Below are positions 1 through 8,017 of a DNA stretch of 9,412 nt, piece by piece. This DNA comes from Planctomycetota bacterium (GTDB lineage: Bacteria; Planctomycetota; Phycisphaerae; Phycisphaerales; SM1A02). Every line of letters starts with the position of its first letter. Position 1 is the first letter of the stretch. The notes beneath the pieces were generated by a model that was given only the letters and a program-made list of their open reading frames with translations, had not been told where the DNA came from and searched no databases. Made by a program: the position numbers and the translations under genes. Where the stretch lies: the NCBI GenBank assembly GCA_003671065.1, contig QWPU01000098.1, positions 1-9,412 of the forward strand. The letters are read 5' to 3'.

Positions 1-1479
1 ATTGATGACGCGCGCATCACCTTGCACGCCAGTCAGTCGATGATCGAGACCTGCGTGCCGATGCACGAGTTTGAGATGATCGAGCCCGAGCAAATGCAGC
101 ACCGTCGCTTGGAAATCTTTCACACGCACGGGATCGCGCGCAATCTTGTAGCCGAGTTCGTCGGTCTCGCCGTACTCGATTCCACCCTTCACGCCACCGC
201 CTGCCATCCACATGGTGAAGGCGTGCGGATGATGATCGCGGCCGAGGAATGCTTTGTTGCCATCGCGATACTCCGCAACTGGCGTGCGACCAAACTCGCC
301 GCCCCAGATGATGAGCGTGTCTTCAAGGAGGCCGCGTCGGCGCAGATCGCGAATGAGCGCCGCGACGGGGCGATCCATTTCGAGGCATTTTTTAGGCAAT
401 TGCGTGATCAGATCATCCGACGCGTTCGTGCCGTGACCGTCCCAACCCCAGTCGTAGAGTTGCACGAAGCGCACGCCGCGTTCGACCAGTCGACGCGCGA
501 GCAAGCAGGAGTTCGCAAGACTCGGCGCGCCTGGAGTTGCGCCGTACTCTTCGATCGTGGTGGCATCTTCGCGCGTGATGTCCATCGCTTCGGGCACGCT
601 TACTTGCATGCGATAGGCCAACTCGTATTGCGCAATGCGCGATTCGGTCTCGCGATCGTGATGACGCAACATGCTCGCGCGACCGAGTGAAGCGATCGCG
701 TCGATGGTGGCGCGTCGAGTTTCGCGCATCATGCCGTCGGGGTCTTTCACATACAGCACGGGGTCACCGCTCGCGCGGCATTGCACGCCTTGATAGACGC
801 TGGGAAGAAAACCGCTGCCCCACACGCTCTTACCCGCGTCGGGAGTTTTGTCACCTGAAACAAGCACGACGAACGCTGGAAGATCGCGCGTCTCACTGCC
901 GAGGCCGTAGCCAACCCACGAGCCGAAACTCGCACTGCCAAAGCGCGCGTCGCCGGTGTGCAACAACAGTTGCGCAGGCGCGTGATTGAACTGATCGGTG
1001 GTCATCGACTTGATGACGCAGACTTCGTTTTCGACATCGCGAAAGTGTGGGAGCAAGTCGCTCGTCCACAAACCCGCGCGACCGCTGCGCGAGAAACTTG
1101 TCTGCGGACCGAGCAAGGTCGGATGCCCTTTGATGAAGGCAAATTTCTCGCCCTTCAGATATTCGTCAGGGCATGATTGGCCGTTGTACTTCGCGAGTTG
1201 CGGCTTGTAATCGAAGAGTTCGAGTTGGCTGGGCGAACCGGCGAGATGAATGTAGATGACGCTCTTGGCGCGCGCGGGAAAGTTCGGTGCGCGTGGCGCG
1301 AATGGATCTGCGGTGGTGGCACTCGAGTTCGCATCGTCGCCCTTCGCTTCGCGCGCGAGCAGTTCGCTCAGTGCAATACCGCCGAGCGAAAATGCAGCGG
1401 CGCCACCGGCGAGCGAACCGAGAAAGGTGCGGCGTGTGGCGTCGCCGATCGATGCGAAGTTGCTTGCGTCGTTGTTCAT
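1..1479 (-). CDS. DUF1501 family secreted protein, alkaline phosphatase/sulfatase-like fold; 3' end cut by window edge
   Basis: My translation gives 493 residues with no stop before the window edge. It ends in RLTGVQGDARVIN, which resembles the usual last line of this family, so only a few codons are probably missing. The N-terminus has a twin-arginine signal (TRRTFLGS, R16-R17) followed by an Ala/Gly-rich hydrophobic stretch (about residues 20-40), so export by Tat is likely. Family landmarks are VIYIHLAGSPSQLELFDYKP (74-93), VIKSMTTDQFNHAPAQ (155-170), YDWGWDGHG (342-350), GGEFGRTP (393-400) and GRDHHPHAF (413-421). The Asp/His residues of the last three are candidate metal ligands by analogy with the alkaline phosphatase superfamily. 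The ATG at 1479 overlaps the stop of the upstream PSD1 gene as ATGA and has no Shine-Dalgarno of its own, so translation is probably coupled. DUF1501 proteins are commonly found beside PSD1 proteins in planctomycetes. The substrate is not established; sulfate or phosphate ester hydrolysis is only a fold-based guess. Confidence 0.93.
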   Translation of the reverse strand, partial: MNNDASNFASIGDATRRTFLGSLAGGAAAFSLGGIALSELLAREAKGDDANSSATTADPFAPRAPNFPARAKSVIYIHLAGSPSQLELFDYKPQLAKYNGQSCPDEYLKGEKFAFIKGHPTLLGPQTSFSRSGRAGLWTSDLLPHFRDVENEVCVIKSMTTDQFNHAPAQLLLHTGDARFGSASFGSWVGYGLGSETRDLPAFVVLVSGDKTPDAGKSVWGSGFLPSVYQGVQCRASGDPVLYVKDPDGMMRETRRATIDAIASLGRASMLRHHDRETESRIAQYELAYRMQVSVPEAMDITREDATTIEEYGATPGAPSLANSCLLARRLVERGVRFVQLYDWGWDGHGTNASDDLITQLPKKCLEMDRPVAALIRDLRRRGLLEDTLIIWGGEFGRTPVAEYRDGNKAFLGRDHHPHAFTMWMAGGGVKGGIEYGETDELGYKIARDPVRVKDFQATVLHLLGLDHLKLVHRHAGLDHRLTGVQGDARVIN

Positions 1480-3653
1480 GAGCGCGTGAGGAAGTCGTCG
1501 AGATTGAGGATCACATTCGCTGCGGCCACAAGCGCGGCGTCGTGCGCGAGATCAGTTGAACCAACGGCCGCGCGACCCGCGAGCGTCGTTGCGAGATCAT
1601 CGTGACCAACATAGCGCGCGCGTTCTGTTGCGACGAAAGCGACAAGCTGCGCGACTTCGGGTTCGAACGCGTCGCGTCCAAGCGCGCGTTCGAGCATGAC
1701 ACGCACAGCACTCGCATCGTCAGTCTGCGCGCGAGCACTCATCGCCAGAGCCTGCGCGGCTTCGAGATACACAGGGTCGTTCAACATGACGAGCGCAGCG
1801 AGCGGTGTGTTGGTGCGAATGCGACGCACCGTGCAGGTTTCACGGCTCGTCGAGTCGAAGGCGAGCGAGGACGGATACGGGCTCGACCGCCGCAAGAATG
1901 TGTAGATCGCGCGGCGGTAGCGATCTTCGCCCTCACTCACTTTCCACGCGTCGCCCGAGTACACCACTTGCCACACGCCGTCGGGTTGCGGCGGCATCAC
2001 TGGCGGACCGTGCAGTTTGCGCGAAAGGAGTCCGCTCACCGCAAGCGCGCTGTCGCGAATCTGCTCGGCCTCGAGGCGAAAGCGCGGCGCGCGAGAGAGC
2101 AAACGATTGTCGGGATCGATGGTGAGTGCACGCTCACTCGGGATCGACGACTGCTGATATGTCGCGCTCAGCACGATGCTTCGCGCGAGCGCTTTCATCG
2201 AGAACTTCGCGTCGACAAGTACGCGCGCCAGATGATCGAGCAGCGCGGGATCGCTCGCGCCTGAACCCATCACGCCGAAGTCTTCGCTGGTCTCCACAAT
2301 GCCGCGACCGAAAAGTGTTTCCCACATGCGGTTCGCCGCGACGCGCGCAAAGAGCGGGCTCTCGGAGGAAGCGATGCGTTGCGCCATGGCAAGCCGTGAA
2401 GCGGGCGGCGGCGTGTCACCAAACATCGCGCGCGGCAACTTCGGTGTGACGAGATCTCCAGGAGTCGCCAACGCGCCGCGCAGGAGCACGCGCGTTTGAC
2501 GCTGCGCTTCTGCTGCAAGTTCGCGCATCACAGGCGCACTCGTCTTCACGCCGAGGCGCTCAAACGCAAGGCGCGGCGAATCATCACCGCGATCCGCATC
2601 TTCCGTTTGATTCAAGTAAGCGAGAAACGAGTAATACTCTTCGTGCGCAATCGGGTCATAGGGATGCCCATGACATTGCACGCACTGAAAGGTCACGCCG
2701 AGAAACGATTGCCATGTCGTAGCCACGCGATCGAACACCGCCGCCATGCGAAACTCTTCGTCATCAGTGCCGCCTTCGGTGTTGGTGAGCGTGTTGCGAT
2801 GAAACGCCGTCGCGAGACGATCTTCGTCAGTCGCATCGGGCAAGAGGTCACCCGCAAGCAGCCGCACAGCAAACGCGTCGTAGGGCATGTCAGCATTGAG
2901 CGCATCAATCACCCAATCGCGCCACGCCCAGATGTCGCGACGATCATCTTTTTCATAACCCTGCGTGTCGGCGTAGCGACCGAGATCGAGCCAGATGCGC
3001 GCGAAGCGTTCGCCGTACGCAGGGCTCGCGAGCAACGCATCGACGAAGCGCTCGAATGCGTGCTCACTTGGATCAGCGAGGAACGCAGCGCGCAGTGCGT
3101 CATCAGGCGGCAGTCCCGTGAGATCAAGCGCAGCGCGACGCGCGAGAGTGGCACGATCGGTCTGTGGATTGAATTGCAATCCCGCGCCATTCAAGCGCGC
3201 GAGTACGAGCGAATCGACATTGAGGTTGAGGCGTTCATCCGTCGCGCGATCCGTCATCGGCGCAAACGCCCAATGCGTCCCCCACTGCGCGCCTTGCTCG
3301 ATCCAGCGTTCGATCGTCTGCGTCTGCGACGGCGTCAACGCGCTGCCTTCAGGCGGCATGCGCGTGTTCGCATCACTGCTCGTGATGCGCGTGAACAGTT
3401 CGCTTTCATCGGGCTTTCCAGCCACGACCGCGATATGCCCGCTCTTGAGCAACGACTGCACGCGCCCCGAATCGGAAAGATTCAGCCCAGCCATTTCACG
3501 CACGCCGCCGTGACAGCGAAAGCAATTCGTCGCGAGCAGTGGTAAGACTTCGCTCGCGAAGTCCACGCGTGAAAAATCCACGCGGTCGTCGATCGCTGCA
3601 ACCGCATGCGACGCGCTGGCAAACATTGAAAGGACAACAGCGACGATGCGCAT
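1476..3653 (-). CDS. PSCyt1-PSCyt2(DUF1549)-PSD1(DUF1553) protein, probable di-haem exported cytochrome
   Basis: The protein has 725 residues from the ATG at 3653. I chose that start because it opens with a signal peptide, MRIVAVVLSMFASASHAVAA. The frame stays open further upstream, but its first start is a TTG inside the preceding gene's terminator. Order of parts: signal peptide (1-20); PSCyt1 planctomycete cytochrome c domain (about 30-130) with haem motif CFRCH at 44-48 and a candidate distal ligand in TRMPPEG (98-103); PSCyt2/DUF1549 (about 145-350) with a second motif CVQCH at 324-328, followed by GHPYDPIAHEEYYSF; PSD1/DUF1553 (about 415-690) with the hallmark RVAANRMWETLFGRGIVET. The link between DUF1549 and DUF1553 is short (about 65 residues), and no extra carbohydrate or lectin domain is inserted there. 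Two CxxCH motifs imply two covalent haems outside the cytoplasmic membrane, so electron transfer is likely, but the reaction is unknown. It is the first gene of an operon with DUF1501. Confidence 0.93.
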   Translation of the reverse strand: MRIVAVVLSMFASASHAVAAIDDRVDFSRVDFASEVLPLLATNCFRCHGGVREMAGLNLSDSGRVQSLLKSGHIAVVAGKPDESELFTRITSSDANTRMPPEGSALTPSQTQTIERWIEQGAQWGTHWAFAPMTDRATDERLNLNVDSLVLARLNGAGLQFNPQTDRATLARRAALDLTGLPPDDALRAAFLADPSEHAFERFVDALLASPAYGERFARIWLDLGRYADTQGYEKDDRRDIWAWRDWVIDALNADMPYDAFAVRLLAGDLLPDATDEDRLATAFHRNTLTNTEGGTDDEEFRMAAVFDRVATTWQSFLGVTFQCVQCHGHPYDPIAHEEYYSFLAYLNQTEDADRGDDSPRLAFERLGVKTSAPVMRELAAEAQRQTRVLLRGALATPGDLVTPKLPRAMFGDTPPPASRLAMAQRIASSESPLFARVAANRMWETLFGRGIVETSEDFGVMGSGASDPALLDHLARVLVDAKFSMKALARSIVLSATYQQSSIPSERALTIDPDNRLLSRAPRFRLEAEQIRDSALAVSGLLSRKLHGPPVMPPQPDGVWQVVYSGDAWKVSEGEDRYRRAIYTFLRRSSPYPSSLAFDSTSRETCTVRRIRTNTPLAALVMLNDPVYLEAAQALAMSARAQTDDASAVRVMLERALGRDAFEPEVAQLVAFVATERARYVGHDDLATTLAGRAAVGSTDLAHDAALVAAANVILNLDDFLTRS

Positions 3654-3912
3654 CGACAAAGAGTACTGCACACAGCGCACAACTCGCAATGCGATCTTTG
3701 GCAATGCATCAAAAGAACGCCTCGGACGCACGAATGAGCGCGTCGCGTCGAATGGCAGCGATGGAGGCCTCTCACACGGCGACTCGTAAAGTCGAAAGCC
3801 CGCGCAGAGGGCGCCAAGCAGCGGCTCAAGATGTGCGCGTTGTGCAGCATGCCAGACCCCAAACTGCGTCTCCACGAACCGCATCAAGCGATACAGATCC
3901 CTGTGACTCCCC
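3654..3912. other. Intergenic leader upstream of the PSD1 gene, no convincing gene
   Basis: The gap between the metalloprotease stop and the PSD1 start is about 319 bp; this is the part beyond the terminator. The PSD1 frame stays open through it for 89 codons, but the implied peptide (for example FGVWHAAQRAHLEPLLG) has no signal sequence or recognisable domain and would bury the true signal peptide inside the protein. I therefore read it as noncoding. It should contain the promoter of the PSD1-DUF1501 operon, because a strong terminator stands just upstream. On the minus strand TTGCGA and TACTCT lie 18 bp apart near 3691-3662, but the match to a housekeeping promoter is poor. There is no clear Shine-Dalgarno before the ATG at 3653. 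Confidence 0.5.
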
Positions 3913-3949
3913 AAAAACAAATCGCCCCGCGTTCACACGCGGGGCGATT
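3913..3949 (-). terminator. Strong intrinsic terminator of the metalloprotease gene
   Basis: There is a perfect 13-bp inverted repeat: AATCGCCCCGCGT at 3920-3932 and ACGCGGGGCGATT at 3937-3949, with a 4-base loop. Read on the minus strand the hairpin is followed by TTTGTTTTTGG, the expected U-rich tail. On the plus strand no T-run follows, so it works in one direction. It begins 23 bases after the protease stop codon and separates that gene from the PSD1 operon. Confidence 0.92.
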
Positions 3950-3972
3950 CGATTGGGTCAATGAAATCTCAC

Positions 3973-6759
3973 TCAGTCACGCACAACGATTGCTGCCAGC
4001 GCGGCGTCCGTGCGGGCCTTGAGGTCCGCGAGATGCGCGCGCGAGTAGTCGTCGATGTTGCTTGAGCTTGCCTTCGCAAGCGTCGCATCGAGTTTCACTG
4101 AGAGTTCGCGGAGTTCCTGGGTGGCGAGTTGACGCGCCACGCGTGGAAGCCCTGCTTTTCCAGTCGAAATCGCGATGAGACGATCGGTCATGTCTGCTTG
4201 GAGATTGCGGCGGAAGTTCGAGATCATCGGCTTGCGCTCATTCGAGCTGCCAAGGCTTGATGCCGACACTTCGCTGAAGATCTCATCACACAGTGTATTC
4301 ATGACTTCAGGAAGCGTGAGCGCATCGGCATCAGCCGCGACGCGTGCTTCGTTGTCATAGATACGGCTGAGCGTCGATGGATTCAAGATCATGGTGAGCA
4401 CCATGGCTTGCGTCGCCGCGATTTGATCGTTGATGGCGAACGTGCTCGATTGCATCATCGACTGCGGTCCATCCATCCACTTCTCAAGCGTCATCTTATT
4501 CACGAGTTCTGGCGAAATCCCGTACGCATCGTCACGGAACGCATTCTCAATGCAGAATGTGAGCGCAGCGCGCTGCTTCTCGACTTCGACCGGCACGAGT
4601 GGATCACCCGTGTTGGCGTCGCCCTTCTTCACGCGCGTCACATAGGTGCCGCCAATCCACGCCGCCATCATGTCGATGCTCTTGCGTTGCTTGTTGAGCG
4701 TCTTGGAGTAGCCCTTGCGTGCGCGTTCCCAACTGTCACCGTTCTTCACATACTTCTCAAGCAACACGGCGCGCAACTGACGAACGAGTTCCATTTCAGC
4801 CTTCGCGAAATCGAGTGGATCCTTCGAGAAGTCGTAGCGTCGAGCGAGCGGATCTGGTCCGCCAGTGTCTTCGTCGCTGAGATACATGTGACCGAACTCG
4901 CCGACCTTCGCAGCAACCTTTGCTGGATCGTCGAAGGTGTAGCCGTACTCAATCGCCCACATGTCGTAAGGCCCGATGCCAACCATCGTGTAATCGCCTT
5001 GCACATTGTCCTTGTCGATATTGAAGTTTGTACCCATGTAATCCATGACGCTTGCAGCAAGCGGCTTGCCCTTCACGGCTGCCGAGTTGATCTCGTCAAG
5101 CGTGTAGAGGCTCGACGCCTTGAAGTTGTGACGAAGGCCGAGCGTGTGCCCGACTTCGTGTGCAACCAAGTGCGCGAGTTGAGGACCTGCGAATGATTCA
5201 GGCACACCGTCGAGCGTTTCGATGACGACCTTGGGGGCATCAGGCTTGGGGGCATCAGGCGCTTTCGGCTCAGTTTGCTCAAGCAATCCAAGCGTTTCGA
5301 ACGCCATGTTCGCAATCGCCATGTTGCTTGCCATGCCTTGCGCTGCAAAGCACATCGCACCGCACTTCGAGTGATCACTCATGCCTGCAGCTGCATACCA
5401 CGCTGCGATTTCGCGCAGTTCAGGGCTCGCTGCAAGTGCTGGATCCTTGCGGCTATCCGCAGCATCCAAATCACCCGCCGCACTTCGACGCGCGCGATCA
5501 TCAAGCATCGCTTGACGCTCGCCGATTGGAAGCAACTGCACGCGTGGATCCCATTGCGGATGCGACTCAAGCCAGACAAGTGTGTCAGGCGTGAGGCTCG
5601 TGGTCACTTCACTTGGCTTGTCTTCGTACCAGTTGTAGAACGCGCGAATCCAACCGTCGGTCAGGACGATGTCGGCGTCAAGAATTTGACCAGTGAGCGG
5701 ATGCGCGCGGCTCGGCCCGATGGCGGTGGCGACATCGTTGTTGAGCCAACGCACGAAGTTGAAACGCACATCTTCTGGATCCTTGTCCATGTGCGCGCCC
5801 GTGACTTCGTCTTGTTGATAGACCTCAATCGCGCTGTCAATGCCTACTTTTGCGAAAGCGACGTTCCATTGCAAGATGCCTTCCTTCACATAGCGGCGAT
5901 AGCGGACAGGAACCGTGTACTCGATGTAGTAGACGATTGGTTCCTTCGGTGGCGAGAGCGTGAGCTTTGGATCGCGCTTCTCGAGATTCCAACGATTGAT
6001 GTTGCGCGTTGCGTTGGTCTCGGTGCCATAGAGGCCGAGGTCGCGATATCCCGTGAGGAAGTAGCCGACGCGATCATCTGCAATACGCGGCTTGTAGCCC
6101 GAGTTTTCTGGCAGCATCGAGATCGAGTAATGCACGACCTTGAAACTACCTGCGTTGTCAGGCGCTTCGATGGCGACTTCGAGATTTTGCGGGAAGCTCT
6201 TGGCTTTCGCAATCTTCGCAAGACGCGCGTTGAGGGCAACACCAGCGAGTTGCTGTGATTGACCAACGAGCATGCCGTCGAGATCAATGACTGGTTGACC
6301 GTTTGGTCCAGTCGCAACGATCGGCACTTCGAGCAACACGCTATCGGTGAAGATGCGCTTGACGGAGTCCTTCGATGTTTGCTCGCCCGTTGAACGCACT
6401 TCGACTTGCGGCTCGATGAGCGCGAGGCGATTGCCGTACTGCTTCCAGAACACATACTTCTCAGGTCCTTGCAGACCACTGAAGATCACGCCGCCTGCGG
6501 GAGTCGCAGCGATGAGAAACTTCATCTTGTCCCAACCGCGCGGAAGTTCCGCGAGCAGTTGATCTTCCTTTTTGTTTTGATAGAGGCTGAAGAGCGAAGT
6601 GCCATCAGGCGTGCTGTTCACACGCTCGTAGTCCTTCGACACATCAGCAAACGGTGGAAGATCGGGTCCCGCATACGCCGTTGCTGTTGCAACAGTCGGG
6701 AGCAGCGCAAGCGTGATGCGCACGAGAGAAGCGGGATGAGACGCCCAGTGAAAAGTCAT
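3973..6759 (-). CDS. Secreted zinc-dependent metalloprotease, DUF5117/DUF4953 (metzincin-type)
   Basis: The protein has 928 residues. A signal peptide (about 1-30, ending ATAYA before GPDLPP) implies export. The first half (about 60-285) matches the DUF5117 type, ending in the typical DDRVGYFLTGYRDLG (228-242). The catalytic half includes DPEDVRFNFVRWLNND (327-342) and the zinc motif HEVGHTLGLRHN: H534, E535, H538, H544, with G541 as in metzincins. A Met-turn SVMDYM follows at 570-575. E535 would be the general base for peptide bond hydrolysis. The C-terminal 200 residues are helical-looking and end in VVRD. I chose the ATG at 6759 over the upstream TTG at 6798 because it has GGAG nine bases before it and begins the signal peptide. 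Between the N-terminal part of the catalytic domain and the zinc site (about 380-525) lies a charged, Ala-rich stretch with C466, C470 and a Pro-rich repeat, which looks like an added loop. It is a single gene between two terminators. Substrate unknown. Confidence 0.92.
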   Translation of the reverse strand: MTFHWASHPASLVRITLALLPTVATATAYAGPDLPPFADVSKDYERVNSTPDGTSLFSLYQNKKEDQLLAELPRGWDKMKFLIAATPAGGVIFSGLQGPEKYVFWKQYGNRLALIEPQVEVRSTGEQTSKDSVKRIFTDSVLLEVPIVATGPNGQPVIDLDGMLVGQSQQLAGVALNARLAKIAKAKSFPQNLEVAIEAPDNAGSFKVVHYSISMLPENSGYKPRIADDRVGYFLTGYRDLGLYGTETNATRNINRWNLEKRDPKLTLSPPKEPIVYYIEYTVPVRYRRYVKEGILQWNVAFAKVGIDSAIEVYQQDEVTGAHMDKDPEDVRFNFVRWLNNDVATAIGPSRAHPLTGQILDADIVLTDGWIRAFYNWYEDKPSEVTTSLTPDTLVWLESHPQWDPRVQLLPIGERQAMLDDRARRSAAGDLDAADSRKDPALAASPELREIAAWYAAAGMSDHSKCGAMCFAAQGMASNMAIANMAFETLGLLEQTEPKAPDAPKPDAPKVVIETLDGVPESFAGPQLAHLVAHEVGHTLGLRHNFKASSLYTLDEINSAAVKGKPLAASVMDYMGTNFNIDKDNVQGDYTMVGIGPYDMWAIEYGYTFDDPAKVAAKVGEFGHMYLSDEDTGGPDPLARRYDFSKDPLDFAKAEMELVRQLRAVLLEKYVKNGDSWERARKGYSKTLNKQRKSIDMMAAWIGGTYVTRVKKGDANTGDPLVPVEVEKQRAALTFCIENAFRDDAYGISPELVNKMTLEKWMDGPQSMMQSSTFAINDQIAATQAMVLTMILNPSTLSRIYDNEARVAADADALTLPEVMNTLCDEIFSEVSASSLGSSNERKPMISNFRRNLQADMTDRLIAISTGKAGLPRVARQLATQELRELSVKLDATLAKASSSNIDDYSRAHLADLKARTDAALAAIVVRD
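5231..5260 (-). repeat. 15-bp tandem duplication inside the metalloprotease gene
   Basis: TTGGGGGCATCAGGC occurs twice in a row, exactly, at 5231-5245 and 5246-5260. Because 15 is a multiple of three, it adds five residues in frame and gives the Pro-rich stretch APDAPKPDAPK (about residues 500-510). This lies about 25 residues before the zinc motif and reads as a flexible surface linker. The perfect identity suggests a recent duplication. Confidence 0.9.
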
Positions 6760-6768
6760 GAGTTCAGA

Positions 6769-6772
6769 CTCC
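6769..6772 (-). promoter_or_regulatory. Shine-Dalgarno GGAG that sets the metalloprotease start
   Basis: On the minus strand GGAG is followed by nine bases and then the ATG at 6759. This favours that ATG over the in-frame TTG 39 bases further upstream. Confidence 0.7.
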
Positions 6773-6914
6773 GTTAGTGGAAATGCCCGTACTGTCAAAC
6801 GACCGCGGGCGAGTAAGCAATGTACGACTCCGCGACCTGAAATTGCGCGGAACGGCTCTTACCTGTTGAGGTTTCTGTGGTTCGCGTGTCCGTTGTGTTC
6901 ATAAGAAAATAGGC

Positions 6915-6952
6915 AAAAGTGAAGCGGCCGCACCCTGACGAGTGCGGCCGCT
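6915..6952 (-). terminator. Intrinsic terminator of the dockerin-tailed protein gene
   Basis: An 11-bp perfect inverted repeat, AGCGGCCGCAC at 6923-6933 and GTGCGGCCGCT at 6942-6952, has an 8-base loop. On the minus strand it is followed by TCACTTTTGCCTATTTTC, a T-rich though interrupted tail. It lies 32 bases after the stop codon at 6985. The remaining 150 bases or so before the metalloprotease start should hold that gene's promoter, but I cannot pick out a good -10 element. Confidence 0.85.
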
Positions 6953-6984
6953 GATGATGCGTGTTGAGAGTGCTCAGCGCGAAC

Positions 6985-8004
6985 TTACGGGCAGGCGCCC
7001 CAAGCTCCGAGGAGCGTGGAGAGGTCAGCAGCGTCGACATCGCCGTCGCCGTCGATGTCGCCCATACCTGACGCGCCCCAGTTACCGAGGAGACCTGAGA
7101 GGTCGGCCGCATCGACGCTTCCGTTCATGTCGATATCGGCGGGGCAGGTTGGAGCCGCTGAGTTTGAGACCACGAAGTACTGTGAACCAGGGATGTTCTC
7201 GAAGTTCACGAAGCGTGGATCAGCCAGATTTGCGCCGCCGCCGAGACCACCGAGGACTTGGTTGCTGACATAGTCGTGACCGCCGCCGTTGATGAACGCG
7301 CAGACTTTGATGTCTCCGTCGACATAGCCCACGATTGAGGAAAGCGGAATCTGGATCTCGACGCCCGTCGTGCAGCCAGAGCCGTCACCGATGTCGATGC
7401 CGCCGACCACGCCGAGGATGTTCGAGTTGTCGATGCCGAAACCGAAGCCAGACTTGAACACCGTCGCACCCGCAGCGCCTGCGCCACCAGTTCCAAGATA
7501 CGAACCAAAACCCGCGCCCTTCGTCAGCGTTTCTGCATAGTTCATGTAGACGGCAAAGGTCGGGCCGCCGCAGGTGAGGCTCACCCAGAGGTCGCTTGAG
7601 AAGTCCGCATCAAAGGTGAGACCTTCGACAACCTTCAGGGTCGCCGGGTCATCACCCATGCGATTGAGGCCGTTGTAATCAACATCAGCGTTGTTGTTGC
7701 GAAGTTGATTCTGGCCACCAGCGACCGCGTCGATGAAGATTTCGAGCTTGTTGTATTGCGATTCGAGATTGCCCGTGAGGACGAGATGAAGCATGCCGCC
7801 GCCGATGTGCGCGTAGGCCGAGTTCAGCTCGCTGCCGTTAGCGAAATCGACCGTGGCGAGATTCGAGTCACCGAACTGCGTTTGCGTGTTTTGCACAATA
7901 ATCGGCGCGCCGTAGCCCTTTTCCGCGACGCCATCGAGGACGCCTTGTGCTTGAGCGATGGGGGCAGCGAACAGGACGACAGCTGAGATCAGTTGAATAC
8001 GCAT
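6985..8004 (-). CDS. Secreted protein of unknown function with C-terminal paired dockerin-like calcium loops
   Basis: The protein has 339 residues from the ATG at 8004, supported by GGAG nine bases upstream and by the signal peptide MRIQLISAVVLFAAPIAQA. The frame is open further upstream without a signal sequence, so I rejected longer starts. The body (about 20-280) is Gly/Asn-rich and low in charge. It contains SELNSAYAHIGGGMLHLVLT (58-77), NLESQYNKLEIFIDAVAGGQ (79-98) and GVEIQIPLSSIVGYV (214-228), with four Cys (145, 211, 235, 287) that may pair. It looks like an all-beta, lectin-like fold, but I cannot name a family. The tail (287-339) has two EF-hand-type loops: D290, D292, N294, D298, D301 and D316, D318, D320, D322, D324, D327, each followed by a LLGxWG helix end. 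Such tails are frequent on exported planctomycete proteins and probably act in surface anchoring or sorting. The gene lies between the GH13 gene and the protease gene. Confidence 0.9.
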   Translation of the reverse strand: MRIQLISAVVLFAAPIAQAQGVLDGVAEKGYGAPIIVQNTQTQFGDSNLATVDFANGSELNSAYAHIGGGMLHLVLTGNLESQYNKLEIFIDAVAGGQNQLRNNNADVDYNGLNRMGDDPATLKVVEGLTFDADFSSDLWVSLTCGGPTFAVYMNYAETLTKGAGFGSYLGTGGAGAAGATVFKSGFGFGIDNSNILGVVGGIDIGDGSGCTTGVEIQIPLSSIVGYVDGDIKVCAFINGGGHDYVSNQVLGGLGGGANLADPRFVNFENIPGSQYFVVSNSAAPTCPADIDMNGSVDAADLSGLLGNWGASGMGDIDGDGDVDAADLSTLLGAWGACP

Positions 8005-8013
8005 CTTCCGGAA

Positions 8014-8017
8014 CTCC
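8014..8017 (-). promoter_or_regulatory. Shine-Dalgarno GGAG that sets the start of the dockerin-tailed protein
   Basis: GGAG on the minus strand lies nine bases before the ATG at 8004, the same motif and spacing as for the metalloprotease. It supports the start that begins at the signal peptide. Confidence 0.7.

Noticed and set aside
22..690. A 222-codon open frame on the plus strand
   Set aside because: It is antisense to the DUF1501 gene, whose motifs (DWGWDGHG, GEFGRTP, GRDHH) are unmistakable. The plus-strand peptide is rich in Arg/His/Ala and has no domain; long antisense frames are expected in this GC-rich codon pattern.
2496..3545. A 349-codon plus-strand open frame
   Set aside because: It lies wholly opposite the PSD1 gene, is full of Arg, and has no recognisable motif or ribosome binding site.
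5275..6258. A 327-codon plus-strand open frame
   Set aside because: It is antisense to the metalloprotease N-terminal half; its composition is typical of a shadow frame.
6793..6798. A perfect TTGACA -35 box upstream of the metalloprotease
   Set aside because: At 16-18 bp spacing the sequence (TAACGG/AACGGA) does not resemble a -10 element and would run into the ribosome binding site, so chance is the simpler explanation.
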